Assembly (NCBI GenBank): GCA_035471925.1
Contig: DATIPO010000089.1
Location: 1-64,000 of the forward strand
Source: JANQFM01 sp035471925
Lineage (GTDB): Bacteria; Acidobacteriota; UBA6911; RPQK01; DATIPO01
Direction: 5' to 3'
DNA length: 64,000 bases
In this document: in pieces, positions 32,875 to 41,416 of the stretch
Layout: each line of letters opens with the position of its first letter
Position numbering within the stretch: position 1 is the stretch's first letter
Notes under the pieces: model-generated
Told to the model about the DNA's origin: nothing
What the model saw: only the letters and a program-made list of their open reading frames with translations
Database searches by the model: none
Made by a program: the position numbers and the translations under genes

Positions 32875-34230
32875 ATGTTGGACAATCTTTCAGACAAGCT
32901 GCAAGGCGTACTCAAGAACCTCAGGGGTGAAGGGCGCGTCTCCGAGGAGCATATCGAAAAGGCTATGCGGGAGATCCGCATCGCGCTCCTGGAGGCCGAC
33001 GTCAACTTCAAGGTGGTCAAGAGTTTCGTCAAGGGCGTCAAGGAGAAGGCGCTGGGCCAGGACGTGCTCAAGAGCCTGACTCCCGGCCAGCAGGTGGTCA
33101 AGATCGTCCGCGACGAGCTGATCGCGCTCTTCGGCGAGGAAGCCGAGGAACTGCGCTTCGCCAAGACGCCTCCCACGGTCTTCATGCTGGTGGGCCTGCA
33201 GGGCAGCGGAAAGACCACCAGCAGCGGAAAGCTGGCTTTGTGGCTGCGCAAGCAGGGGCGCCGTCCCTTGCTGGTCTCCACCGACGTCTACCGTCCTGCC
33301 GCCATCGAACAGTTGGCGGTTGTGGCCCGCGAGCTGGACATGCCGGTCTTCGAGGGCGAGGACATGGATCCCGTCTCAAGAGCCGAAGCGGCTGAGCGGG
33401 AGGCGCGCAACACGGGCCACGACGTGGTCATCGTCGATACCGCCGGACGGCTGCACATCGACGAAAAGCTGATGGACGAGCTGGAGCGCATCCGGCGCAG
33501 CCTGGGCCCCAAGGAAATCCTGCTGGTGGCCGACGCCATGACCGGTCAGGACGCCGTCAAGAGCGCCAAACAGTTCGATGAGTGGCTGGACGTCAGCGGG
33601 GTGATCCTGACTAAGATGGACGGCGACACCCGCGGCGGCGCCTCGCTCTCCATCAATCAGGTTACCGGCAAGCCCATCAAGTTCATCGGCTTGGGAGAGA
33701 AGTACAGCGCCTTGGAAGTCTTCCATCCGGAGCGCATGGCGGGGCGCATTCTGGGCATGGGAGATGTTCTCAGCCTGATCGAGAAGGCTGAGGAAACGGT
33801 AGACGAAGAGCAGGCTGAGGCCATGCTGGAGAAAATGCGCCGCGACGAGTTCAGTTTAGAGGACTTCCGCGACCAATTGCGCCAACTGCGCAAGCTGGGG
33901 CCTCTCGACCAACTGGTGGGCATGCTGCCCAACCAAGGGCCCATGAAAGGGCTCGACCAAGTCAACATCGACGAAAAACAGCTGACTCACACCGAGGCCA
34001 TTATCAATTCGATGACGCCTCAAGAACGAACCAACTACAAGATCATCAACGGCTCCCGCCGTAAGCGCATCGCTGAGGGCTGCGGACGGCCCGTATCAGA
34101 GGTCAATCGTCTGCTGCGCCAATATGCCGACATGCGCAAGATGATGAAAAAGATGTCAAAAGGAATGCTGGGGCGGTTGGGCAAGGGCATGATGGGCAAA
34201 CGTCTACCCAAAATGAACTTTCCGTTCTAG
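32875..34230 (+). CDS. ffh: signal recognition particle protein Ffh
   Basis: A 451-residue SRP GTPase that, with 4.5S RNA, targets nascent membrane proteins to FtsY. The N domain starts MLDNLSDKLQGVLKNLRGEG, which fixes the start at 32875 (AAGGA ten bases upstream). The G domain has GLQGSGKTT, DVYRPAA, DTAGRLHID and TKMDGD. The Met-rich M domain ends MRKMMKKMSKGMLGRLGKGMMG, which binds SRP RNA and signal peptides. The order ffh-rpsP-khpA-rimM-trmD-rplS is widely conserved. The 4.5S RNA gene is not in the window. Confidence 0.98.
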   Translation: MLDNLSDKLQGVLKNLRGEGRVSEEHIEKAMREIRIALLEADVNFKVVKSFVKGVKEKALGQDVLKSLTPGQQVVKIVRDELIALFGEEAEELRFAKTPPTVFMLVGLQGSGKTTSSGKLALWLRKQGRRPLLVSTDVYRPAAIEQLAVVARELDMPVFEGEDMDPVSRAEAAEREARNTGHDVVIVDTAGRLHIDEKLMDELERIRRSLGPKEILLVADAMTGQDAVKSAKQFDEWLDVSGVILTKMDGDTRGGASLSINQVTGKPIKFIGLGEKYSALEVFHPERMAGRILGMGDVLSLIEKAEETVDEEQAEAMLEKMRRDEFSLEDFRDQLRQLRKLGPLDQLVGMLPNQGPMKGLDQVNIDEKQLTHTEAIINSMTPQERTNYKIINGSRRKRIAEGCGRPVSEVNRLLRQYADMRKMMKKMSKGMLGRLGKGMMGKRLPKMNFPF

Positions 34231-34275
34231 TGTAGATTTGATAAAATTCTACTTTGCTTACGAGGAGGATCTCCG

Positions 34276-34743
34276 TTGCTTAGAATTCGACTCAGTCGTC
34301 ACGGGGCCAAGAAAAATCCCCATTACCGCGTCGTCATCGCCGAGAAACGCGATCCGAGAGACGGCCGTTATGTAGAGGTGGTGGGGCACTACAGCCCGGC
34401 AATGAAACCCAAGCGTTTGAAGCTCAACATGGAACGCGTCGACTATTGGCTCGACATCGGGGCCCGGCCCTCGGAAACGGTGGCCGCCCTGATTGAAAAG
34501 GCCCGTTCCGCTCAAGAGCAAGCAAGCGAAGCCGAGGCTGAAGCCAAAGCTGCAAAGCCCGCGGACAAAGCGGAGAAATCCGACTCAACTGACAAAGACT
34601 CAAAGGCCGAGGAATCCAAAAAGGAGGAAACCAAGAAGGAGGAATCCAAGAAGGAGGCTGAGGCCGAAGAGGAAGGGAAGTCCGAAACGGAGCCCCAGAA
34701 GGACGACGAGTCCAAGGCCGAAGAGGCGACTGCCGAGGCATAG
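34276..34743 (+). CDS. rpsP: 30S ribosomal protein S16 with long charged tail
   Basis: A 155-residue S16. The first about 82 residues are a standard S16 (LRIRLSRHGAKKNPHYRVVI, DPRDGRYVEVVGHYSP, RVDYWLDIGARPSETV). After that comes an extension of about 70 residues made almost wholly of Glu, Lys, Ala, Ser and Asp (SKKEETKKEESKKEAEAEEE). Usual S16 length is 80-90, so the tail nearly doubles the protein. Start is TTG at 34276 with GAGGAGG (34262-34268) seven bases upstream. S16 helps assemble the 30S body. The tail is likely disordered and its function is unknown. Confidence 0.97.
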   Translation: MLRIRLSRHGAKKNPHYRVVIAEKRDPRDGRYVEVVGHYSPAMKPKRLKLNMERVDYWLDIGARPSETVAALIEKARSAQEQASEAEAEAKAAKPADKAEKSDSTDKDSKAEESKKEETKKEESKKEAEAEEEGKSETEPQKDDESKAEEATAEA

Positions 34744-35030
34744 TCGGGTCACTTCGCTGCAGGATCCCCGACCGGATCTTCAGGGAAGCGCCGCCACCCA
34801 TTTTGGAGTCGTTCTCGGATGCCGCCGGAACTTGGGTTTCGCCCGTCCGGCGTGAAGGCTCCCGCCTCCGCAGCGCTAGAGGCGGACGAGCGGTCCGGCA
34901 CCCGGCGGGATGGCTGATTGGGACGCGAGTCCGATCGCGCAAGCGGCGCAAGCGCCACGTTCAGGCCGCGCCAAGCGGCTGCTCGGCGAGTCAGGGTGAC
35001 CGTCACCCCCTCGTCACTCTGGAGGCAGAA
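34744..35030. other. 287-base gap inside the ffh operon
   Basis: No gene is supported between rpsP and khpA. A plus-strand frame runs into khpA from 34803 but its sequence is Arg-rich and lacks homology or a ribosome site. A short inverted repeat GGTGAC-CGTCACC lies around 34995-35007. Confidence 0.6.
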
Positions 35031-35261
35031 ATGAAAGATCTGGTTGAGATGATCGCCAAGGCTCTGGTGGATAATCCTGAAGAAGTCGTAGTGACCGTTG
35101 TGGAAGGCGAGCAGACGACTGTCCTGGAATTGAGAGTGGCTCCATCGGACTTGGGAAAAGTGATTGGAAAGCAAGGGCGGACAGCCCGCGCCATCCGTAC
35201 TCTGTTGGGTGCTTGCGGCATGAAGATGCGCAAGCGCTATATGTTGGAAATTTTGGAATAG
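35031..35261 (+). CDS. khpA: KH-domain RNA-binding protein KhpA
   Basis: A 76-residue single type II KH domain. The RNA-binding GxxG loop is GKQG inside LGKVIGKQGRTARAIRTLL. KhpA usually pairs with KhpB/EloR and binds many RNAs, and its gene is almost always found between rpsP and rimM, as here. GGAGG (35021-35025) precedes the ATG at 35031. It begins 287 bases after rpsP, a longer gap than usual, and rimM follows one base after its stop. Confidence 0.95.
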   Translation: MKDLVEMIAKALVDNPEEVVVTVVEGEQTTVLELRVAPSDLGKVIGKQGRTARAIRTLLGACGMKMRKRYMLEILE

Positions 35262-35262
35262 A

Positions 35263-35880
35263 GTGAGCGAGTTTGTCACCATCGCCCACATCGTCAAAAC
35301 CCGCGGAGTCAAAGGGGAGGTAGCGGCGGAAATCCTGACCGACTTTCCCCAACGCTTTCAAGACACCGAACGGGTGAGGATTGAAACACCGGCTGGAAGC
35401 TTTCAGGAACGCTTGCAGTCCCACCGCTTCCATAAGCGGCGCGTGTTGCTCAAGTTTCAGGGGCGCGAAACTCCCGACGAGGTGGCGGAACTGGTTTGGG
35501 GAGATGTTCAGGTGCCCCTTGAGGAACGTGTCGAGGGACCTCCGGGGCACTTCTACAACGCCGACTTGGTAAACTGTGAGGTCCGCCGAGGCGGGCAGAG
35601 CTTGGGGCGGGTGGAAGACGTGCTCGATTTGGGCGGCGCCGGGAGCAATCTCATCATCCGCACCGATCAAGGAGCAGAGTGGCAGTTGCCGCTGGTGAGA
35701 GAATACGTCCTCTCCGTCGATCTGGAGCGGGGCCGCATCGAGGCCGATCCGCCTCAGGGATTGTTGGAATTGGCCGTCAGGCCGGGTCCGGGAAAGCGCA
35801 AACAGCGCCGGGCCCGACGCCGTCAGGCCGCCTCCAGTGCGGGCAAGGACAGCGCGGGCAAGGACCCAGATGCGAGTTAG
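35263..35880 (+). CDS. rimM: ribosome maturation factor RimM
   Basis: A 205-residue protein that helps mature the 30S head domain by binding S19. The N-terminal beta-barrel is clear (FVTIAHIVKTRGVKGEVAAEILTDFP), followed by the PRC-barrel domain (GHFYNADLVNCEVRRGGQSLGRVEDVLDLGGAGSNLIIR in parts, then LPLVREYVLSVD). After about residue 175 it ends in an extra basic tail (GKRKQRRARRRQAASS) not typical of RimM. The GTG at 35263 follows the khpA stop by one base. Its end overlaps trmD by 11 bases. Confidence 0.95.
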   Translation: MSEFVTIAHIVKTRGVKGEVAAEILTDFPQRFQDTERVRIETPAGSFQERLQSHRFHKRRVLLKFQGRETPDEVAELVWGDVQVPLEERVEGPPGHFYNADLVNCEVRRGGQSLGRVEDVLDLGGAGSNLIIRTDQGAEWQLPLVREYVLSVDLERGRIEADPPQGLLELAVRPGPGKRKQRRARRRQAASSAGKDSAGKDPDAS

Positions 35881-36553
35881 CATCGTGACGATTTTTCCGG
35901 GCCTTTTTCAGGGGGTCTTCGATTACGGAATGATCCGCCAGGCCCGCAAGAAGGATCTTTTACAATTGGACCTCGTCGATCTGAGGGATTTCGCTCACGA
36001 CCGCCATCGGACGGTGGACGACCGTCCCTTCGGAGGCGGAGACGGCATGGTGCTCAAGCCCGAGCCCGTGTACGAGGCGTTGCAGGCCATCCAAGAGACG
36101 GATCAGGCCGCACCCCGCAAAGCCTTGCTCTCGCCCCGGGGACGGAGTTTCGACCAAGCCCTGGCGGTGGAATACTCCCTGCTCGATCACCTGGTGCTGG
36201 TGTGCGGACGCTATGAAGGCGTCGACCAGCGGGTGGCCGACCACATGGTCGACGAAGAGGTGTCCATCGGCGACTACGTTCTCTCGGGAGGCGAGTTCGC
36301 GGCTTTGACCATCGTCGACGCCGTCTCGCGCCTCATCCCGGGAGTGGTTTCCAAGAGCGGCTCCGTGCTGCGCGATTCGTTTATGGACGACCTGCTGGAC
36401 TGCCCCTACTACACGCGTCCCGCCGAATTCCGCGGCTGGAAGGTGCCGGACGTGCTGCTTTCGGGCGACCATCAGGCCATTGAAAACTGGAAGAAGAGGG
36501 AGGCCCTGCGGCTGACGCGGGAGCGCCGGCCCGATTTGTTGAAGAGGAATTAG
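35870..36553 (+). CDS. trmD: tRNA (guanine-37-N1)-methyltransferase TrmD
   Basis: A 227-residue SPOUT methyltransferase making m1G37, which prevents +1 frameshifting at proline and related codons. Starts MRVSIVTIFPGLF; GGGDGMVLKPEP, LSPRGRSFDQ, VCGRYEGVDQRV and the knot region IGDYVLSGGEFA are all as expected for the S-adenosylmethionine-binding trefoil knot. The C-terminal domain has SGDHQAIENWKKREAL, including the Asp of the active site. The start at 35870 lies within rimM, so the two are translationally coupled. Length is standard. Confidence 0.97.
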   Translation: MRVSIVTIFPGLFQGVFDYGMIRQARKKDLLQLDLVDLRDFAHDRHRTVDDRPFGGGDGMVLKPEPVYEALQAIQETDQAAPRKALLSPRGRSFDQALAVEYSLLDHLVLVCGRYEGVDQRVADHMVDEEVSIGDYVLSGGEFAALTIVDAVSRLIPGVVSKSGSVLRDSFMDDLLDCPYYTRPAEFRGWKVPDVLLSGDHQAIENWKKREALRLTRERRPDLLKRN

Positions 36554-36559
36554 AACATC

Positions 36560-36904
36560 ATGAACGTCATCGAGAAAATCGAGCAGGACTACACCCGAAG
36601 CGACATCCCTGAGTTCAGGGCCGGCGACACGGTCCGGGTCAACGTCAAAATCAAAGAAGGCGAAAAGTTCAGGATCCAAGCCTTCGAAGGCGTGGTCATC
36701 GGCATCCACAACCGGGGCGTCGCTTCCACTTTCACCGTCCGCAAAATCTCCTTCGGCTATGGGGTGGAGAGAATCTTCCCCATCCACTCGCCGACTCTCG
36801 AAAGCATCGAACTGCTGCGCCGCGGACGCGTTCGCCGTGCCAAGCTTTATTATCTGCGCCAACGCAAGGGCAAGGCCGCCCGCATCCGCGAGCGACGCCG
36901 TTAG
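36560..36904 (+). CDS. rplS: 50S ribosomal protein L19
   Basis: A 114-residue L19, which sits at the 30S-50S interface. Recognised by IPEFRAGDTVRVNVKIKEG, FEGVVIGIHNRG, FTVRKISFGYGVERIFPIHSP and the basic end RRAKLYYLRQRKGKAARI. Length is typical. It starts six bases after trmD and closes the operon; rnhB, often next, is absent. Confidence 0.98.
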   Translation: MNVIEKIEQDYTRSDIPEFRAGDTVRVNVKIKEGEKFRIQAFEGVVIGIHNRGVASTFTVRKISFGYGVERIFPIHSPTLESIELLRRGRVRRAKLYYLRQRKGKAARIRERRR

Positions 36905-37161
36905 GGCCACCAGGTGGCGAGCCGGTCCGTTCACGTCGAGTTTGTGCGGTCAAGTTCAGTTGCCTGATTGCTCTCGGCGGTATGAGGAGGCTCGCCAGGC
37001 CCGGAGCGGAAATGGGGATCATCTCCTACACTTGTGGGGCAGATCACTTGCTCTTGGGGCCGAACGCTTCCATAATCGTTGCCGAAAACCGGTGAGCCGC
37101 GCCTCGGGGGTCCAAAGGATCGTCCCCGGCGGTCGTCTCCCTACAAACAAACGGCCGATGT
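36905..37161. other. 257-base gap after rplS
   Basis: Nothing recognisable: no hairpin with a T-run and no supported gene. A TACAAA at 37142-37147 could be the -10 box for the TPR gene but lacks a partner -35. Confidence 0.5.
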
Positions 37162-39324
37162 ATGCAGGACAAGTACAAAGTACTGCGCAATGCTGAGCGG
37201 TTCGTCATCGAGAGGAAATTCTCGCAGGCGATCCAGGAATACGAGAAGCTGCTGGAAAAAGACAGCAACGACGCAGGACTGCTCAATACCATCGGCGACC
37301 TCTACGTCCGGGTCCAGAACTATCCCAAGGCTCTGAAGCGTTTTCACAAGGTGGCCGAGATTTATCTGCGCAGCGGATTCGCCCTGCGGGCCATCGCCAC
37401 CTACAAGAAAATCCACTCCCTCGATCCTTCCGACGTGCAGGTCAACGAGCGTCTGTCCGAGCTCTTCCAGAAGCAGGGGCTCAACCAGGACGCCCGCCGC
37501 CACATGCAGTTCCTGGTGGATCATCACCTGGAAAAAGGCGAGAACAAGCCTGCCGTTACCTGGATGAAGCGGATCGTTGACCTCGATCCCGGGGCTTGGC
37601 AGACTCAGATTCAATTGGCTCGGCGCTTGTGCGAGTCCGATTCGCCCTCCGAGGCCGCCTACTATTACCGTGAAGCCGTGGCCACTTTGCGCAACCGCAA
37701 ACGCTTCGAGCAGGTTCTGGAGACCTGCGAAGAGGCCTTCCGCAGCGCCGAATACGAAGGCCGCTTGGCGGAAGCCTATGCCGAGGCGGCCGAACGTCTG
37801 TCGCGCATCGAACAGGCCGAGCAGAAGATGAGCGAGGCCTACCGCGAGAGCGGACGTCCGTTGCCATTCAAGCTGGCTATGGCCTTGTTGGCCGAGCGTC
37901 GCGGAGACGCCGAGGCCGCTCATTCCCTCTTCAAGGAACTGAGCGACGAAGGGCACTTCGAGTCCCAGGTGACGGAAGGCCTGCAACGCACCGCTGCCGC
38001 CGCCCCTGAGAGCGCTGCGGACCAGGCTCATGACGCTATCGACCTCGACTTGGGCGCCGACGCCGATCTGGAAGACGAGGATGAGGAGCAGCGGAAGGAA
38101 GACAGCTTCCAACTGGAGGGAGAAGGCTGGGAGGATTCCGACCAGCCGGAGGGTGAGGCTTTTTCGCTGGAAGAGAACCCCTTCCATCCGCCGGGCGAGG
38201 TCGAAGAAGTCGTCCTGGACGTGGATGATGAGCCGAGCGGTTCCCACGATTCGTCCAGCAGCGGCCTGTTCGTGGAAGAAGAGGACGAAGATGCTGCCGC
38301 CGACTTGGGCAGCGGGCTCTTCCTGGAAGATGAAGGAGCCGAGCAGGCGGAGGTCGTCCTCGACGGTGGGGAAGAACGGGAAGAGTCCTTTGAGCTGGAG
38401 GTGGACGAGGCCGAGGCCGAGGACCAACCCGCCCCTTCAGCCGCACTGGCTGCCAAAGACGAAGAAGAGCTCAGCGGCGAGGCCGAGTTGGCCGCCATGG
38501 GAGTGCTTGACCTGGAGGAAGATAAGCCGTCCTCTGAACAGTCGTCGCTGGAGCCCTCCCTGGTCGATGAGGAAGAGGCGGAAGCCGGAGATCAAGAGGA
38601 AGACTTGGACGATGTCTCCATCTCCTCCTTGGAAGAGGCTCTGGAAGAAACCGACTTCTATCTCAAACTGGGTTTTCAGGATGAAGCCACCCGGCTGCTC
38701 AAGTTCCTGCTGCGCGAATACGGCGGCGACGAGCGGGTGCTGCGCCGGGCCAAGAAGATTCCCGGGCTGGCTCCCGCCGTTTCGGCGCAGGCCCAGGGGG
38801 AAGCCGAAGGCGCGGCAGCGGAAGGATTCGAGGACGAGCTCGACGCTGCTTTGGATGCTCTTTTCGAAGGGGAAGAAGAGCATCTGCAGGACGAAGTCCT
38901 TCGCTATGACGTCAAGAAGAGCGGCGCCGAGCCCCAGGAGGAGAACCCAGCGGTGCATTACGACCTGGGTTTGGCCTACAAGGAAATGGGCCTGATCGCC
39001 GACGCCGCTCAGGAGTTCCGCAGCGCCATGGAATTGCTGGACGACGGGCAGGAGCCTCTCAAGATTCTCTGCTGCAGCATGCTGGCCAACTGCTATTTGA
39101 ACCTCAAGGACTATGACCGTGCCATCCGTTGGGCGCGCGAGGGCTTGGCCATCGAAGACATGAAGGATTTCGAGTGGAAGGCTCTTCAGTACGATTTGGC
39201 CTGCGCTCTGCAGATGAGGGGCGAGGCCGATGAAGCCCGCCGCACTTTCAGCAAGATCGCGGCCAAGGAAGAATCGTACCGGGACGTCAGCGAACGCCTG
39301 AAGGAGCTTGCATCAGCGGACTAA
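37162..39324 (+). CDS. large TPR protein with acidic central region
   Basis: A 720-residue soluble protein in three parts. Residues 1-270 are TPR units (VIERKFSQAIQEYEKLLEKD, LLNTIGDLYVRVQNYPKALKRF, AIATYKKIHSLDPSDVQV). Residues about 285-500 are extremely acidic and low in complexity, with recurring SLEE/GLFxEEE patterns. The C-terminal 180 residues return to TPRs (VHYDLGLAYKEMGLIADAAQEF, ILCCSMLANCYLNLKDYDRAIRW). No signal peptide, so cytosolic. It looks like a scaffold with two docking ends and a flexible linker; no partner can be named. There is no clear Shine-Dalgarno before the ATG. Confidence 0.8.
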   Translation: MQDKYKVLRNAERFVIERKFSQAIQEYEKLLEKDSNDAGLLNTIGDLYVRVQNYPKALKRFHKVAEIYLRSGFALRAIATYKKIHSLDPSDVQVNERLSELFQKQGLNQDARRHMQFLVDHHLEKGENKPAVTWMKRIVDLDPGAWQTQIQLARRLCESDSPSEAAYYYREAVATLRNRKRFEQVLETCEEAFRSAEYEGRLAEAYAEAAERLSRIEQAEQKMSEAYRESGRPLPFKLAMALLAERRGDAEAAHSLFKELSDEGHFESQVTEGLQRTAAAAPESAADQAHDAIDLDLGADADLEDEDEEQRKEDSFQLEGEGWEDSDQPEGEAFSLEENPFHPPGEVEEVVLDVDDEPSGSHDSSSSGLFVEEEDEDAAADLGSGLFLEDEGAEQAEVVLDGGEEREESFELEVDEAEAEDQPAPSAALAAKDEEELSGEAELAAMGVLDLEEDKPSSEQSSLEPSLVDEEEAEAGDQEEDLDDVSISSLEEALEETDFYLKLGFQDEATRLLKFLLREYGGDERVLRRAKKIPGLAPAVSAQAQGEAEGAAAEGFEDELDAALDALFEGEEEHLQDEVLRYDVKKSGAEPQEENPAVHYDLGLAYKEMGLIADAAQEFRSAMELLDDGQEPLKILCCSMLANCYLNLKDYDRAIRWAREGLAIEDMKDFEWKALQYDLACALQMRGEADEARRTFSKIAAKEESYRDVSERLKELASAD

Positions 39325-39363
39325 GAGGCTGTTCGGGATAGGTTGGCTCCGTGTGGGGAATTC

Positions 39364-39645
39364 ATGTTCAACCGCCTTCTTTTCTTTGTTTATCTGCTCT
39401 ACTGCTTCGAAGTCGGCCTCTTCCTGCTCATTTTCCCCTGGTTGCAGCTTTGGGATCACAACTCCCTCCTGAGCTACTTCTCCGCCCCTCTCCGCGATGT
39501 TCTGCTCAGCAATTACTTCCGGGGGGCGGTCTCGGGGCTGGGGCTGGCCAATCTGCTTTTGGGCGTGTGGGAGGTGCTGCGTGTCTTCGTTTTTGCCCGC
39601 CAGTCCGAAGGATCGGGCGATCCGCTACGCCATCTCGAATCGTAA
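39364..39645 (+). CDS. small membrane protein, hypothetical
   Basis: A 93-residue protein with two hydrophobic segments (LLFFVYLLYCFEVGLFLLIFPW and VSGLGLANLLLGVWEVLRVFVF) separated by a short hydrophilic loop (FSAPLRDVLLSNYFRG). I do not recognise the family. The last 65 bases overlap the thiE start region in another frame, so the two are probably coupled. The weak GGGGA before the ATG at 39364 lowers confidence in the exact start. Confidence 0.6.
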   Translation: MFNRLLFFVYLLYCFEVGLFLLIFPWLQLWDHNSLLSYFSAPLRDVLLSNYFRGAVSGLGLANLLLGVWEVLRVFVFARQSEGSGDPLRHLES

Positions 39646-40180
39646 GGTCTTTCCCGAACTGACCCACCGGGACTATCTGCGGCGTCTCTTCGCCGTCCCC
39701 AGCGATATCGTCCAGTTGCGCGAGAAGGATCTTGGAGATGAAATGCTGGATCAATGGGTGCAGTTGGCGGTGGGCGAATCCCAGCGCCGGGGCCGCCTGT
39801 TGCTGGTCAACTCGCCGCCCGGGGAGGGGCTTCGGGAAGGCGTCCAGGGTGTTCACCTGACCTCGCGCCAGGGCGCCGACCTTTGGTTGGAGCCGCGTCC
39901 GCTGATTCTGGGCAAGTCGGTGCACAGCCGCCAGGAGGCGCGGCAGGCTCAAGAGGAAGGCGTCGACTACGTGCTGCTGGGCCCCATTTTCGCCCCTCTC
40001 TCCAAGACCGCCTCCGTCCCTCCCCTGGGCTTGGAGGAACTGGCGCTGACCGCCCGCGACTTGAGGATTCCGGTCTTGGCTTTGGGCGGAACGGGACCTT
40101 GGAACGAAGACGAAGTCATGCAGACAGGCGCCGCCGGTTTCGCGGGCATAAGCTGGGTCCATCGCGAGATGCTAGACTAA
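39581..40180 (+). CDS. thiE: thiamine phosphate synthase family protein (ThiE/TenI)
   Basis: A 199-residue TIM-barrel protein. Visible marks are YAISNRKVFPEL near the start, GVHLTSRQGADL, SVHSRQEARQAQEEGVDYVLLGPIFAPLSKTA (the ThiE GPIF.T.TK region with Leu-Ser-Lys) and LALGGTGPWN. The GTG at 39581 is chosen because GGGAGG (39569-39574) stands six bases upstream and it gives the normal family length; a longer frame from 39497 adds a Trp/Cys-rich stretch with no homology. ThiE joins HMP-PP with the thiazole phosphate; TenI-like members instead aromatise the thiazole. The lone context here leaves both possible. Confidence 0.8.
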   Translation: MSSFLPASPKDRAIRYAISNRKVFPELTHRDYLRRLFAVPSDIVQLREKDLGDEMLDQWVQLAVGESQRRGRLLLVNSPPGEGLREGVQGVHLTSRQGADLWLEPRPLILGKSVHSRQEARQAQEEGVDYVLLGPIFAPLSKTASVPPLGLEELALTARDLRIPVLALGGTGPWNEDEVMQTGAAGFAGISWVHREMLD

Positions 40181-40186
40181 TCCGCG

Positions 40187-41383
40187 ATGCCCATTATCCA
40201 ATCGATTGCCACTGCTGTGCCTCCGCACGCCATCTCCCAGGACGAGATCCGCGACGCGGCACTGCATCATTTTTCCCGGGGACGCAGGGACATGCGCCGC
40301 CTCATCCCCATCTTCAACAACGTCAAGGTGCGCCAGCGTCACCTCTGCGTCCCTCTGGAGTGGTACGAGCGGGAGCACGTCTTCTCGGAAACCAATGCCG
40401 AGTATATCCGCTGGGCCCGCAAGCTCAGCCGTCAGGCGGTGTGCGAGTGTCTGAAAGGGGCCGGAGCCCAGCCCTCGGACGTCGACCACCTGATCTTCGT
40501 TTCCACCAGCGGACTTTCGACGCCCAGCATCGACGCCCATCTCATCAACGAACTGGGCTTTTCCTCCGGCATCCGGCGCACCCCGGTCTTCGGATTAGGA
40601 TGTGCGGGCGGGGCCGCCGGGCTCTCACGCCAGCGCGACCTGTGCCGCGTGCCGGGCCAGGAATGCGTCCTGCTGGTGACGGTGGAGCTGTGCTCGCTGA
40701 CCTTCCAGTTCCGCGACTTCAGCAAGGCCAATCTGGTGGCTTCATCGCTGTTCTCCGACGGAGCGGCGGCCGTCCTGATGACGCGAGGCGACTTTTCCGC
40801 CAACGGAGCGCCATCCTCCCCGACGCCATCGGGAAGGGCCCTGCAAGCCGGCACGGCGTCCTCGCAAGAGAGGCCGGCGCCCCAGGACGCGCCCGCGCGC
40901 CGGGACTCTTCATCCCCATGCCAAACCGGCCGGCAGGAGGCCCGGGTCAGGGCCCGCGTGTTGGCCTCTTGCAGCACCATCTTCCCCGACACCATGGACG
41001 TGATGGGCTGGGACTTCAGCGAGAACGGCCTGGGCGTGATCTTCTCCCGCCGCATTCCCCAGTTGATCGGCCGCCACATCCGCGAAAACATCACGACTTT
41101 TCTCAAGGGGCAGGGGCTGGGACTGGAGGACATCTCTCATTTCCTGGTCCATCCCGGAGGCGCCAAGATCCTTCAGGTGCTGGCTCAGGTCCTGGAACTG
41201 TCGCCGCAGCGGCTTAAGGACAGCCGCTGGGTGCTGGAGAACTATGGCAACATGTCGAGTCCCACCCTGATTTTCATCATCGACCGTTTTCAGCGCCTCT
41301 CTCCGCCGAGCCGGGGCGAATACGGCTTGGCCGCAGCTTTCGGCCCCGGCTTCAGCTCCGAGCTGCTGCTGCTTCAGTGGTGA
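40187..41383 (+). CDS. type III polyketide synthase (chalcone/stilbene synthase family)
   Basis: A 398-residue thiolase-fold enzyme that condenses malonyl-CoA on an acyl-CoA starter without an acyl carrier protein. The catalytic triad is visible: Cys139 in GLGCAGG, His322 in LVHPGG and Asn354 in YGNMSSPT; the end GPGFSSELLLLQW is also typical. Between about residues 203 and 256 there is a Ser/Pro/Ala/Gln-rich stretch (SANGAPSSPTPSG onward) where the usual family has a short loop. Bacterial relatives make alkylresorcinols or alkylpyrones. It starts six bases after thiE; no tailoring enzyme such as a methyltransferase is adjacent, so the product is open. Confidence 0.92.
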   Translation: MPIIQSIATAVPPHAISQDEIRDAALHHFSRGRRDMRRLIPIFNNVKVRQRHLCVPLEWYEREHVFSETNAEYIRWARKLSRQAVCECLKGAGAQPSDVDHLIFVSTSGLSTPSIDAHLINELGFSSGIRRTPVFGLGCAGGAAGLSRQRDLCRVPGQECVLLVTVELCSLTFQFRDFSKANLVASSLFSDGAAAVLMTRGDFSANGAPSSPTPSGRALQAGTASSQERPAPQDAPARRDSSSPCQTGRQEARVRARVLASCSTIFPDTMDVMGWDFSENGLGVIFSRRIPQLIGRHIRENITTFLKGQGLGLEDISHFLVHPGGAKILQVLAQVLELSPQRLKDSRWVLENYGNMSSPTLIFIIDRFQRLSPPSRGEYGLAAAFGPGFSSELLLLQW

Positions 41384-41416
41384 GGGAAGGAGTCCTTGGG
41401 GCCTGCCGAGGCGGGT

